A stretch of DNA of 10,522 nucleotides from an uncultured Bacilli bacterium (GTDB taxonomy: Bacteria; Bacillota_I; Bacilli_A; RFN20; CAG-826), in assembly GCA_934162685.1 (NCBI GenBank), contig CAKPJO010000049.1:1-10522 (forward strand), read 5' to 3'. The position numbers were made by a program, and so were the translations under genes. Position 1 is the stretch's first letter; each line of letters opens with the position of its first letter. The notes beneath the pieces are model-generated. The model was not told the DNA's origin and made no database searches. It was given only the letters and a program-made list of their open reading frames with translations. Below, in pieces: positions 1-6,820 of this stretch.

Positions 1-214
1 TTGGCATATAAACATTTTCATGTCCCGTTTGTTTGAATTTTTCATCCAAATGTTTTTGAATTTGTTCCCATATAGCATAGCCATAAGGGCGATAAATAAT
101 AAATCCTTTCACAGACGAGTAATCCATCAATTCTGCTTTTTTACAAACATCTGTATACCATTGCGCAAAATCCACATCACGTGATGTAATTGCGTCATTT
201 TTTAAATCTGCCAT
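1..214 (-). CDS. proS: Prolyl-tRNA synthetase, N-terminal part (cut by window edge)
   Basis: The 71 visible codons begin MADLKNDAITSRDVDFAQWY and continue with conserved stretches such as AELMDYSSVKG, RPYGYAIWE and KFKQTGHENVYMP. These match the N-terminus of the short type-3 (archaeal/eukaryote-like) prolyl-tRNA synthetase, a cytosolic class II enzyme that charges tRNA-Pro with proline. The catalytic motifs 2 and 3 and the C-terminal zinc-type domain would lie beyond position 1. The start ATG at 214 follows an AGGAGGT site at about 221-228. That site overlaps the TAG stop (227-229) of the upstream gene, so translation is probably coupled. No promoter is visible in the 12-bp gap, so proS appears to be co-transcribed as the last visible gene of the signalling operon. 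Confidence 0.93.
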   Translation of the reverse strand, partial: MADLKNDAITSRDVDFAQWYTDVCKKAELMDYSSVKGFIIYRPYGYAIWEQIQKHLDEKFKQTGHENVYMP

Positions 215-226
215 AATAATTACCTC

Positions 227-1972
227 CTACTTTTTGCCATTAACTAGTGCCATAACTTTGCTCAATTTTTTCTTTTCAATTGGCAAAATCATTTCATCTG
301 CTTGGCTAATCAAATTACTTGAAACATATTTAATTCCCATCTTACAAATTAAATACATAGAATTGTTAGTATCTAATCCGTAAGCAATGATATTTTTATC
401 ATAACTTTTTAACGTGTCAATAAGCGTATGAATAATCAAAATTGATCTACCACTCTTACGACAATCTTTAATTAATTCACTATCCAAAATGAAATAATCG
501 AATATTTTCATTAATTCATTTGTTAAAAGCAATTCTTTTTTATCAATTTTTAAAGCTACTTTATATCCATGTTCTTTTAAGTTAGCAATAGAAGAAATGA
601 TTTCTTCTTCCTCTGATAACCATTCAGATATTTCAAGTTCACTAAATGAAAGAATTATATCTTCACTATCAATGCCTGAGATATGCGAGAAACTTTTTGC
701 AATATGTTCTCTTTCCAAAACTGAGACATTGTAGATTAATTTTACATTAGAAATATTTTCATTTAAGTAGCGGCTTAATATTTTTTTATTAAACATCGTA
801 AACAAATCTTTGATTTTTCCAACTTTATACGCGTATTCTTTAAGTTCTTGTATATTTGAGAATATTGTATTGTTACATTTGATAGTCGAGTTATAGGCAA
901 GTATTGAGCCAGTTTTAATATTAATAATTGGTTGATATAAAATTTTAAAGTCTTTTTTAGTAATTAATGTATTAAATTCATTCTCGTAAGATGTAGTAAT
1001 TTCACTACTTGAAACACTATTGTCATCATAAATCATAATATGATCATTATGATCCATTGCTGTGACTGAAATAGACTTTGCATTACGAACTAATTGTTTA
1101 TAAGTGCAATTCTCTTCGTTTATTAAAGTTCCTGTAACAGAATAGTTATAATCTTCATTAAAAGAATTGATTTTTAAATATTTAGAAATTGTTTTAGAAA
1201 TACTATGCATCAATCTTAATAGATTTTTTCTTGAACTAATTCCTGGATAATAAATAGTGAATGAAGATTGCGAATAATCCGCAATAGTGCAGTTGCTTGT
1301 TAAATACGGAGCAATAATATTCTTTGCGCAAACAAAGAATAACGAACTTACTTTATCATCATCTTCATCTTGAATTTTAGTATTTCGAAATGCCACAAAT
1401 AAAAACGACCCTTTATTTTTGTTTTTCATTTTTTCAATGGTAAGCATTTGTTCAATATTGGTAACAGTTATGTTTGATATTTTCTTTTTATCTGTTTTGT
1501 TTTTGACATCAAGATACTTCATAACATAACTTTCTAAGTGAATAATTTTTTTCTTTTTATCTATTTTTTGTAATTGTATGAAAGAATAATAACTTTTCTT
1601 TTCTCTTTCAAAAATAACATCAACCTCTAAATAATCGCTAACGTTCTTTTTTGTTGATAGTAGTTCATCAATCCATTTTTCAAAACGCACTTTTTCTTCT
1701 GTTGGAAAATTGTTTAAAAATTCTTCTAAAGTACATACAACTTGATGTTCAATATTCGATTTATTAAAATATCGTACTTTATTATTTTTAGCATCGATAC
1801 AAATAATTCTTGTTGTATTTTCCGCTAATTCAAATTTCTTCTTTACATTTGTATTTTCATGATTATTAAGAACCATGCCTACTATTATTAAGGCAAAAAC
1901 CGCCACTGCAAGTATTACTAGCAGTTGTGTTAATTGCGTATCACTAATAAGGTATATAAAATAAGAGGACAT
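227..1972 (-). CDS. Membrane PAS-like/GGDEF/EAL protein with degenerate catalytic motifs
   Basis: This is a 581-residue protein from the ATG at 1972, which is preceded by AGGTG six bases upstream; a GTG three codons earlier is open but less well placed. Residues about 14-36 form one membrane segment. Residues about 48-155 look PAS-like. Residues about 165-316 follow the GGDEF fold, but the signature is replaced by YSQSSF (233-238). Residues about 330-560 follow the EAL fold, starting FKILYQPIINIKTG. There the EAL triplet reads NST (361-363), the DDFG segment reads KIDK (475-478), the catalytic Lys of the K-I-D motif is Ile495, and the AEG glutamate is Tyr531. It therefore probably neither makes nor cleaves cyclic-di-GMP, and may bind a nucleotide or a partner protein. 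It lies 56 bp after the histidine-kinase-like gene, and its stop overlaps the proS ribosome binding site. The domain assignment is from pattern recognition only. Confidence 0.8.
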   Translation of the reverse strand: MSSYFIYLISDTQLTQLLVILAVAVFALIIVGMVLNNHENTNVKKKFELAENTTRIICIDAKNNKVRYFNKSNIEHQVVCTLEEFLNNFPTEEKVRFEKWIDELLSTKKNVSDYLEVDVIFEREKKSYYSFIQLQKIDKKKKIIHLESYVMKYLDVKNKTDKKKISNITVTNIEQMLTIEKMKNKNKGSFLFVAFRNTKIQDEDDDKVSSLFFVCAKNIIAPYLTSNCTIADYSQSSFTIYYPGISSRKNLLRLMHSISKTISKYLKINSFNEDYNYSVTGTLINEENCTYKQLVRNAKSISVTAMDHNDHIMIYDDNSVSSSEITTSYENEFNTLITKKDFKILYQPIINIKTGSILAYNSTIKCNNTIFSNIQELKEYAYKVGKIKDLFTMFNKKILSRYLNENISNVKLIYNVSVLEREHIAKSFSHISGIDSEDIILSFSELEISEWLSEEEEIISSIANLKEHGYKVALKIDKKELLLTNELMKIFDYFILDSELIKDCRKSGRSILIIHTLIDTLKSYDKNIIAYGLDTNNSMYLICKMGIKYVSSNLISQADEMILPIEKKKLSKVMALVNGKK

Positions 1973-1991
1973 ACGATTCACCTGCTAATAT

Positions 1992-2007
1992 TATATACTT
2001 GTATATA
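1992..2007. repeat. Perfect 7+2+7 dyad TATATAC-TT-GTATATA
   Basis: A palindrome lies between the kinase-like gene and the GGDEF/EAL-like gene. On the minus strand its right half runs into TATAAT, a possible -10 box, but no convincing -35 lies 17 bp upstream. It could be a weak internal promoter or operator, or chance in AT-rich DNA. Confidence 0.3.
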
Positions 2008-2028
2008 AATTAAATAAAGTAAACTTTT

Positions 2029-3087
2029 TTAAACTTTTATTACTTTACGATTGAAAACATAATTTTTCTTAGGAACTCTTATCAAAAAATATACACCGTT
2101 AATATGATTTCTATATTTTATTTTCCCGTCAAGTTCATCCACTAATCTCTTAGTTTCAAATAAACCTAAACCATTCCCGCTTAATTCACCTAATTCTGAT
2201 GTGGTATATTGATAATCAAAAATTTTACTACCATTTCTTACTTTTGAATTGGTGTTATACACATATATTCTTATTTCATTTTTGATTTTTATAATTGCTA
2301 TATTTATTTTTAATTTCTTTCCTTTTTCACTATGCGCAAAAGCATTTTTTAATAATTCCATGAAAGGAATCTTCATATCTCTCCAAAATTCTAACGAAAA
2401 ATGCTTAATATTTGAATAAAAATTTAATTTAAATTGCTTATGTAATATTTTTGAAAATCGATTGCACATTTCTAGCATTTGTAAAAATATCATCTTATAA
2501 CATGTACAATTTATAGATTCAAACAAAGTGTTCAATATGCTCGGTTTTTCAATATTTACTTTACGACATTTGATATATTGGATATCTTCTATTCCTAAAG
2601 CACAAAACATTTGTCTCATTTCTGAAATTGATATTTGTGATAAAACATCAATCGATATTTTTCTACTATTAACACGTATATTAGTAAGGTATGTTAATTC
2701 ATTTAAAATATGAATAACATTAGAAAATGCACTAATAGAAGAGAAATTGTAGACAATTTTATAACAACGTATATCTTTTGTTTTAAATTCAGAATATGAT
2801 TCATTTTTCCGTTCTTTTATCACAGTGGTTAAAACATTTTTAAAATAGGAAAGTTCTTTTTCAATTATTCCTTTATTAAGAGAACATAATTTCATAAATT
2901 TTTCCATTATTTTTAAATGATTAAATCCTGATGTAAGTCCATAAATACCGCATAAACCTTTAAGAGTATGTGTTTTAATTTGTACTTCTTTAATCCAATT
3001 AGTATCTTTTTCTTTAACTGACAACATACCTAAAAGTTCATTTGCTAAGTTTTTCACATCATCGCAGTCGTCAATAGTATTCTCCAT
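2029..3087 (-). CDS. CheA-like HPt / HATPase signalling protein
   Basis: This is a 352-residue protein from the ATG at 3087, with AAGGTGG about five bases upstream; a TTG eight codons earlier is open but lacks a good ribosome binding site. Residues about 10-95 form an HPt domain, with phospho-acceptor His40 in THTLKGLCG. Residues about 105-180 look like the regulatory insert that follows HPt in CheA relatives. Residues about 230-338 are a GHKL/HATPase domain, with N-box MELLKNAFAHS (243-253) and the glycine box GNGLGLFETKRL (304-315). The G1 position reads YNTNS where DxGxG is usual, a form that resembles AgrC-type GHKL proteins. There is no membrane segment and no CheW or receiver domain, so it is shorter than CheA. 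It is the first gene of the operon leading to the degenerate GGDEF/EAL protein and is a plausible signalling partner for it. Confidence 0.78.
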   Translation of the reverse strand: MENTIDDCDDVKNLANELLGMLSVKEKDTNWIKEVQIKTHTLKGLCGIYGLTSGFNHLKIMEKFMKLCSLNKGIIEKELSYFKNVLTTVIKERKNESYSEFKTKDIRCYKIVYNFSSISAFSNVIHILNELTYLTNIRVNSRKISIDVLSQISISEMRQMFCALGIEDIQYIKCRKVNIEKPSILNTLFESINCTCYKMIFLQMLEMCNRFSKILHKQFKLNFYSNIKHFSLEFWRDMKIPFMELLKNAFAHSEKGKKLKINIAIIKIKNEIRIYVYNTNSKVRNGSKIFDYQYTTSELGELSGNGLGLFETKRLVDELDGKIKYRNHINGVYFLIRVPKKNYVFNRKVIKV

Positions 3088-3131
3088 AAGCCCACCTTTT
3101 TCGTTACCCAAATAAAACGCAGGTTATTTTT

Positions 3132-3159
3132 ATTATAATCAATATTGAGCAATATTCAA
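3132..3159 (-). promoter_or_regulatory. Promoter of the HPt/HATPase operon with operator-like dyad
   Basis: On the minus strand, TTGAAT (3154-3159) and TATAAT (3132-3137) are 16 bp apart, ending about 45 bases before the gene start. A perfect dyad, AATATTG-AG-CAATATT read on the plus strand (3141-3156), fills the spacer and touches the -35. It is a good place for a repressor, but no regulator gene is visible next to it. Confidence 0.6.
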
Positions 3160-3171
3160 TATCTTTTTCTT

Positions 3172-3209
3172 AAAAAAAATAAAAAAGTCCCATAAAATGG
3201 AACTTTTTT
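3172..3209 (-). terminator. Rho-independent terminator of the small membrane protein gene
   Basis: Arms 3181-3193 and 3197-3209 pair along 13 positions. On the minus strand the one imperfect position becomes a G-U wobble, and the stem is followed by a long T-rich tail (3172-3186). On the plus strand the same position is a C-A mismatch, so the minus direction is favoured. It lies about 20 bp after the TAA at 3230. Confidence 0.8.
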
Positions 3210-3229
3210 AATAGCGTTTTTTAATATTA

Positions 3230-3721
3230 TTATATTGTTGATAAAATTGCTAATGCAATAACATAACAAATAAGCACGGTTAATACGAAGAATCCAAGGC
3301 CCACTAATACTTTTAAATAAGGCTTCTTAATCATTTTCATGACATATAAGCTAGTAAATGATAGTAAAGCACTAATAGCGCCACCTAATGCACCGCTTAT
3401 AACAGGAAAAATTTTAATCGTAGCTGGAATGTTTCCCCAAACCATGATGAAAACAAATGGGACAATAGCCAAAACATATTCATACCATTTCGCTGCTTCT
3501 GTTACTTTGTAGGTCTTTCCATTAACTGTACACTTTAATCCAGTGAGGAAATTACCATCAATAAAAATATCTAAAATTTGCTCGCCTAAACGACAAGAAA
3601 ATTGTTTTTTAGATACTTTTTGTAATTTAACCCCATTAAGAGATAAAGTCTTTGATCCCGTCCAAAAATTTTCTGTTACACTTAATTCGCCTACTCCGTC
3701 AATTTTAATTATACTATTCAT
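3230..3721 (-). CDS. Small integral membrane protein of unknown function
   Basis: This is a 163-residue protein from the ATG at 3721, preceded by AAAGGAG nine bases upstream; an upstream in-frame start would add 12 residues but has no better site. Residues about 1-75 are soluble and rich in predicted beta strands (ENFWTGSKTLSLNGVKLQK, FIDGNFLTGLKCTVNGKTYKV), resembling small beta-sandwich modules. Three membrane segments follow at about 79-97, 103-128 and 135-160. There is no signal peptide before the beta-rich part, so that part is likely cytoplasmic. I do not recognise a named family. It is a single-gene unit ending in a strong terminator, with no clear promoter seen in the AT-rich stretch upstream. 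Confidence 0.75.
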   Translation of the reverse strand: MNSIIKIDGVGELSVTENFWTGSKTLSLNGVKLQKVSKKQFSCRLGEQILDIFIDGNFLTGLKCTVNGKTYKVTEAAKWYEYVLAIVPFVFIMVWGNIPATIKIFPVISGALGGAISALLSFTSLYVMKMIKKPYLKVLVGLGFFVLTVLICYVIALAILSTI

Positions 3722-3837
3722 AAATTGCCGCTCCTTTTCTAGTAAATATATTAACATATAATTAACTCAATAAAAAGTTTTATTTACAACAATGTTCAAA
3801 TATTTATGCAATTTCCAAGTGTTTATATGTTTAATCA

Positions 3838-3866
3838 TTGAAAAATCATTTTTTAAGTTTTAAATT
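3838..3866 (+). promoter_or_regulatory. Possible promoter of tRNA-Ser
   Basis: TTGAAA (3838-3843) and TAAATT (3861-3866) are 17 bp apart and end about 20 bp before the mature tRNA. The -10 is a weak match (4 of 6). TATGAT at 3867-3872 is an alternative -10 with no good -35. Confidence 0.35.
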
Positions 3867-3886
3867 TATGATATTATTACTAGTGT

Positions 3887-3977
3887 GGAGAAATACCCAA
3901 GTGGTTGAAGGGACTAGTTTCGAAAACTAGCAGTGGATGAAAGTCCAGCGGGGGTTCAAATCCCCCTTTCTCCGCCA
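3887..3977 (+). tRNA. tRNA-Ser (anticodon CGA), CCA encoded
   Basis: Acceptor arms GGAGAAA (3887-3893) and TTTCTCC (3967-3973) pair fully, followed by G73 and an encoded CCA (3975-3977). The anticodon stem CTAGT/ACTAG carries the loop TTCGAAA, giving anticodon CGA, which reads UCG. A long variable arm (GTGGATGAAAGTCCAGC region) and the T-arm GGGGG-TTCAAAT-CCCCC are as expected for a class II serine tRNA. It is the only plus-strand gene in the first 9.5 kb. No clear terminator follows it. Confidence 0.96.
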
Positions 3978-4057
3978 TAATAGTAGATTAGATCATAATG
4001 TTATTAGATTTTTTATATGAAAATGTGATTATATCTATATAAATTAAACATTGCTTC

Positions 4058-4082
4058 AACATGTGCGGAAAACGCACAAGTT
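4058..4082. repeat. Intergenic hairpin AAC-a-TGTGCG / CGCACA-a-GTT
   Basis: Six perfect base pairs close a five-base GAAAA loop (4068-4072). After one A-A mismatch there are three more pairs. It is unusually GC-rich for this spacer and has no T-run on either side, so it is not an ordinary terminator. An 11-bp dyad, TTCAAATTGAA (4081-4091), overlaps its edge. The rest of the spacer between the tRNA and the secretion operon (3978-4152) shows nothing else. Confidence 0.5.
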
Positions 4083-4152
4083 CAAATTGAATGTTTTGAT
4101 TGTGTTAAAATATCATAATGTGATTTATGCAATAGTTTTATGATAAACGTCT

Positions 4153-4182
4153 AAAAAAAGTGTACTTTTGTACAACTTTTTT
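4153..4182 (-). terminator. Terminator of the SipW secretion operon
   Basis: On the minus strand AAAAAAGTTGTAC pairs with GTACACTTTTTTT around an AAAA loop with a single bulged base, followed directly by T residues. It overlaps the TAA stop (4181-4183) of the last operon gene. Confidence 0.75.
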
Positions 4183-4837
4183 ATATTTTAACCCATGTTG
4201 ATGGATTAAATGATGGCGCTGAACTTATTAACGTTCCTAAATAATTATCATATTTTTTAGATATTGCTTTACCCATTTCCGCTTCAATTGCCTCATATTC
4301 ACCAGAAGAATTTTTTCTTAATACTGTACGACATATTGGTTCTACATATTCTCCATAAGGAACATTAGGATTATTTTCATTTGATCCTAAGTCTACTGTT
4401 GTAGTAAATAAATAATATGTATCTGATACACCATCTGGAAAATAAATCAAAAATGTCATATCTTTTGTTTCGTCATCAAATAATTTTGATAAATTGTCTT
4501 TTTCCCATCCATCACAACTTCCTAAAACATTTTTATTTCCCCAAATGGTTCCAGAACGGTTGCTAATTACTTGATTAATTCTAGAATCAGGATTATTTAA
4601 CCCAACATCCGGGTTAGCGGTTGTTCCATTTAAAATATTATTAGTAAGTTGTTCATGTTTTTTTCCTTCAGGAGTATCAGGAAACAAATAATTAAATTCA
4701 TTAATACTCGGGGTAATAATTTCATTTTGATTATCAGCGTCTTTTACTGCATAATTAAACGTTGCATAAACTCCACCACAAGTAAGTGTTAAAACAAGAA
4801 AAGAAAATAAAGCTGATATTTTGCTAGTTATTCTCAT
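4181..4837 (-). CDS. Secreted protein with SipW-dependent-type signal peptide (second substrate)
   Basis: This is a 218-residue protein. The N-terminus has a basic start (MRITSK), a hydrophobic core (about 8-20) and the motif GGVYATFNYA, with likely cleavage after VYA near residue 26. This is the signal pattern of TasA/camelysin-type proteins cleaved by SipW-class peptidases, and the same motif occurs in the first gene of the operon. The mature part is about 190 residues, acidic, with two cysteines (GSCDGW and PICRTV) that could form a disulfide. There is no LPXTG anchor or second membrane segment. I do not recognise the fold. The start overlaps the end of the peptidase gene by 14 bp and has GAGGT eight bases upstream inside that gene, so translation is probably coupled. 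It is likely an accessory or minor subunit of the same extracellular structure. Confidence 0.8.
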   Translation of the reverse strand: MRITSKISALFSFLVLTLTCGGVYATFNYAVKDADNQNEIITPSINEFNYLFPDTPEGKKHEQLTNNILNGTTANPDVGLNNPDSRINQVISNRSGTIWGNKNVLGSCDGWEKDNLSKLFDDETKDMTFLIYFPDGVSDTYYLFTTTVDLGSNENNPNVPYGEYVEPICRTVLRKNSSGEYEAIEAEMGKAISKKYDNYLGTLISSAPSFNPSTWVKI

Positions 4838-6017
4838 ATTGCTTTACCTCTTTTGATGACGCTTTTTCAAAAGCATAGTCGAGAATATTTATAATTGTTT
4901 CGGAAGCGAATTCCAATTTATCATTTACTCGAATAACGTACCATTGCTCATCTATTTGTTTTGGGAACAATGTTTTTTTCATTCCTTCATATTTACTTTT
5001 TAAATTTTCATCGCCAATTACACGTAAAATTGCATCACCATTTTTTGCTCTATACACATAAGCAAAACACTTATTTTTATCTTTTAATGAAACATAATAA
5101 GTATCTGGGAACATTAATCTAGTTTTCGAAGTTCCTCTTGTTCTATTTACTATTAGCTTATTTTTGTGTGTATTTTCCATATAATCCGCTACAACATCTT
5201 TAGAAAAAGTACTTTTAAAGAATGAAAGTTTATTATTTAGTAAAGCTAATTTTATTTTTCTTTCTTCTATAGCTTTATCTAGTTTTTTATCTGCGATAGG
5301 TGAAATAACGCATGAAAATACAATCAATAATATACACAAATAGCCAACAGGCGATTGCATAAAATCAACAAAGCTTCCTACATATGGCACCCTATTGTTT
5401 TTATAAATGCCGAGCATTTGCGAATATTTTACTGGAAACTTATCTGGATATTGATTAGCATCTCCTTGAAGTAAAAAATATCTTTCATCATGTTTTTCGT
5501 CTGGCTCTTCAATAGCAACTATTCTATGAATTACGCAAATTCCATTTGTTTCATACATTACAACATCATATACTTTTAAATCATTTTCTTCCGGCAACTT
5601 GAAAAGAGTAATCAAGTCATATTTTTTAATTTGATTTGTTAAGTTATTTTTCGCTATATACTCGTTTTTCTCATATATCGTAGCCATTGAGCCACTTTTT
5701 ACAACTTTAACAATTGGAGTATCCCCGACTTTATTAGAACTTACGATTCTTGTTCCAATTGATAACCAAAATACTAATAGCATTAAAGTACAGAAAAAAA
5801 TTGATAATATTTTATTCACAATTGAACGAGCAGCATGAGTATGTTTCGCCTTTTTTACTTGCTGCTCTTGTTTTAATATTTCGCTATCGGCAAGTCCGCC
5901 TTTAATAACTTTTAATCGCATTTTAATAATGCTTGTTATTAATACAGCAAACATTGCAGTCAAAGCTATAAAAACTATGAGGCAAACTACAATAATATAC
6001 TTATCGTATCCTGCCAT
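4824..6017 (-). CDS. sipW: SipW-type signal peptidase I with C-terminal extension
   Basis: This is a 397-residue, membrane-bound endopeptidase that removes signal peptides from TasA-like exported proteins. Membrane segments lie at about 7-31, 68-88 and 223-241. The catalytic part has SGSM with nucleophile Ser110 and VIHRIV with His164 in place of the lysine of ordinary bacterial signal peptidases; Ser/His is the hallmark of the SipW/ER-type branch. The usual proline after SGSMx is absent (SGSMAT). FLLQGDANQYPD (181-192) is the conserved GD box. Typical SipW proteins are about 190 residues. This one has an extra N-terminal membrane segment and about 150 extra C-terminal residues (250-397), probably cytoplasmic. 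The last 95 or so residues faintly resemble a YjbR/CyaY-like fold. It starts 19 bp after the TasA-like gene behind GGAG (6027-6030), and overlaps the next gene. Confidence 0.88.
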   Translation of the reverse strand: MAGYDKYIIVVCLIVFIALTAMFAVLITSIIKMRLKVIKGGLADSEILKQEQQVKKAKHTHAARSIVNKILSIFFCTLMLLVFWLSIGTRIVSSNKVGDTPIVKVVKSGSMATIYEKNEYIAKNNLTNQIKKYDLITLFKLPEENDLKVYDVVMYETNGICVIHRIVAIEEPDEKHDERYFLLQGDANQYPDKFPVKYSQMLGIYKNNRVPYVGSFVDFMQSPVGYLCILLIVFSCVISPIADKKLDKAIEERKIKLALLNNKLSFFKSTFSKDVVADYMENTHKNKLIVNRTRGTSKTRLMFPDTYYVSLKDKNKCFAYVYRAKNGDAILRVIGDENLKSKYEGMKKTLFPKQIDEQWYVIRVNDKLEFASETIINILDYAFEKASSKEVKQYENN

Positions 6018-6036
6018 TAATTTGTTCTCCTAATAT

Positions 6037-6606
6037 TTATTTTGCTTCGCTAATTTCGATGGTAATTTTTGTATTTTTTAATTCAGTTTCATAAGCCTGA
6101 TATTCAGCATATGTTGATAATTTTATTTGATTATTTGCGTCAAAATAATCAGTTAAACTTACTACATAGTCGCCATTAACTTTATTGCCTTCATTCAATA
6201 AAACTGAACTATTGCTATCTAAACCTGTAGTAACAAAAATATCTTTGTTATCATACTTGTTGCCAGTAAAAGATAATTTCATGCTTAATTTAATACCATT
6301 ATCTCTTACATCAGCATCAGCACCTATTTCTGGTGTAAATGTTACTTTAAATGTTCCTGTTGTTTTCATGCCAGTAAAATAAGAACGAGTAGTGTTCTTT
6401 ATAACACCTAAATCATCAATAGTTACCGCAAAATCTGAAGTAATTTTTATTGTACCTTTTTTACTTTCTAATACTGCACTTTCAATTGAAGGTGATAATG
6501 TATCGGATACCGAAGCAGCATCTCCTTGAGCATAATTAAATGTTGCATACACTCCACCAATAGTCATAATTGTTGCCATGGCAATAATTGCGCTTACCTT
6601 TTTCAT
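6037..6606 (-). CDS. TasA/camelysin-like secreted protein with SipW-dependent signal
   Basis: This is a 189-residue protein with signal peptide MKKVSAIIAMATIMTIGGVYA and likely cleavage before TFNYAQGDAASVSD. The GGVYATFNYA motif is identical to that of the operon's third gene and typical of TasA/camelysin-type precursors. The mature part (about 168 residues) alternates hydrophobic and polar residues in many short strands, consistent with a beta-sandwich fibre subunit. It has no cysteine, no sortase motif and no C-terminal membrane anchor. Identity to TasA beyond the signal is not obvious, so a fibre role rests on signal type, size and the adjacent peptidase. A strong AGGAGG site lies about nine bases upstream. 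As first gene of the operon it would be the most expressed, and it sits directly downstream of the predicted invertible promoter. Confidence 0.82.
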   Translation of the reverse strand: MKKVSAIIAMATIMTIGGVYATFNYAQGDAASVSDTLSPSIESAVLESKKGTIKITSDFAVTIDDLGVIKNTTRSYFTGMKTTGTFKVTFTPEIGADADVRDNGIKLSMKLSFTGNKYDNKDIFVTTGLDSNSSVLLNEGNKVNGDYVVSLTDYFDANNQIKLSTYAEYQAYETELKNTKITIEISEAK

Positions 6607-6650
6607 TTTTTAATCCTCCTAATATAAATGAAATGAATAAAAAGTCGCTC

Positions 6651-6674
6651 CCATTTTGGCGAAACATAAAATGG
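6651..6674 (-). promoter_or_regulatory. Hairpin in the 5' untranslated leader of the secretion operon
   Basis: CCATTTT (6651-6657) and AAAATGG (6668-6674) form a perfect 7-bp stem around a 10-base loop. It lies between the left inverted repeat and the ribosome binding site, outside the invertible DNA. Any transcript reaching the operon from the switch would carry it. A short T-run follows 7 bases later on the minus strand, too distant for a standard terminator. Confidence 0.45.
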
Positions 6675-6691
6675 AAAGTAAACTGTGCACC

Positions 6692-6712
6692 TAATGATAT
6701 ATTAGATGAACA
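6692..6712 (+). repeat. Left 21-bp inverted repeat of the invertible promoter segment
   Basis: The 21 bases starting TAATGATATATTAG and ending ATGAACA are the exact reverse complement of 6833-6853, and the match stops at both ends. Within it TAAT-5 bases-ATTA is a short dyad, a form often seen in tyrosine-recombinase core sites. It lies 86 bp before the start of the TasA-like gene. Confidence 0.92.
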
Positions 6713-6791
6713 TAATTCAATAATTACAAGCGATTAAATCGGCATAAAATGGCTTAAAAATTATTTTTTTGCAAAAATAGATGTCATTTAC

Positions 6792-6820
6792 TTGACAAAT
6801 TGTTTTTTTACAATTATATT
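6792..6820 (+). promoter_or_regulatory. Strong sigma-A-type promoter inside the invertible segment
   Basis: A perfect -35 TTGACA (6792-6797), a 17-bp spacer and -10 TATATT (6815-6820) make the best promoter match in the window. The predicted start near 6827 would give RNA antisense to the recombinase 3' end. The spacer contains a seven-T run (6803-6809) between the arms AATTGT and ACAATT. TGTCA (6782-6786) forms a dyad with TGACA of the -35 box. Confidence 0.8.

Noticed and set aside
6701..6729. Minus-strand promoter TTGTAA-17-TCTAAT that could drive the operon in the current orientation
   Set aside because: The match is weak (4/6 and 5/6) compared with the TTGACA/TATATT promoter facing the other way, and such matches are common in AT-rich DNA. 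It is kept as a caveat for leaky expression, not as a feature.
6782..6797. TGTCA/TGACA hairpin as a terminator for the recombinase transcript
   Set aside because: On the minus strand it has only five base pairs and an interrupted T-run (TCTATTTTT). It overlaps the -35 box, so an operator role is at least as likely.
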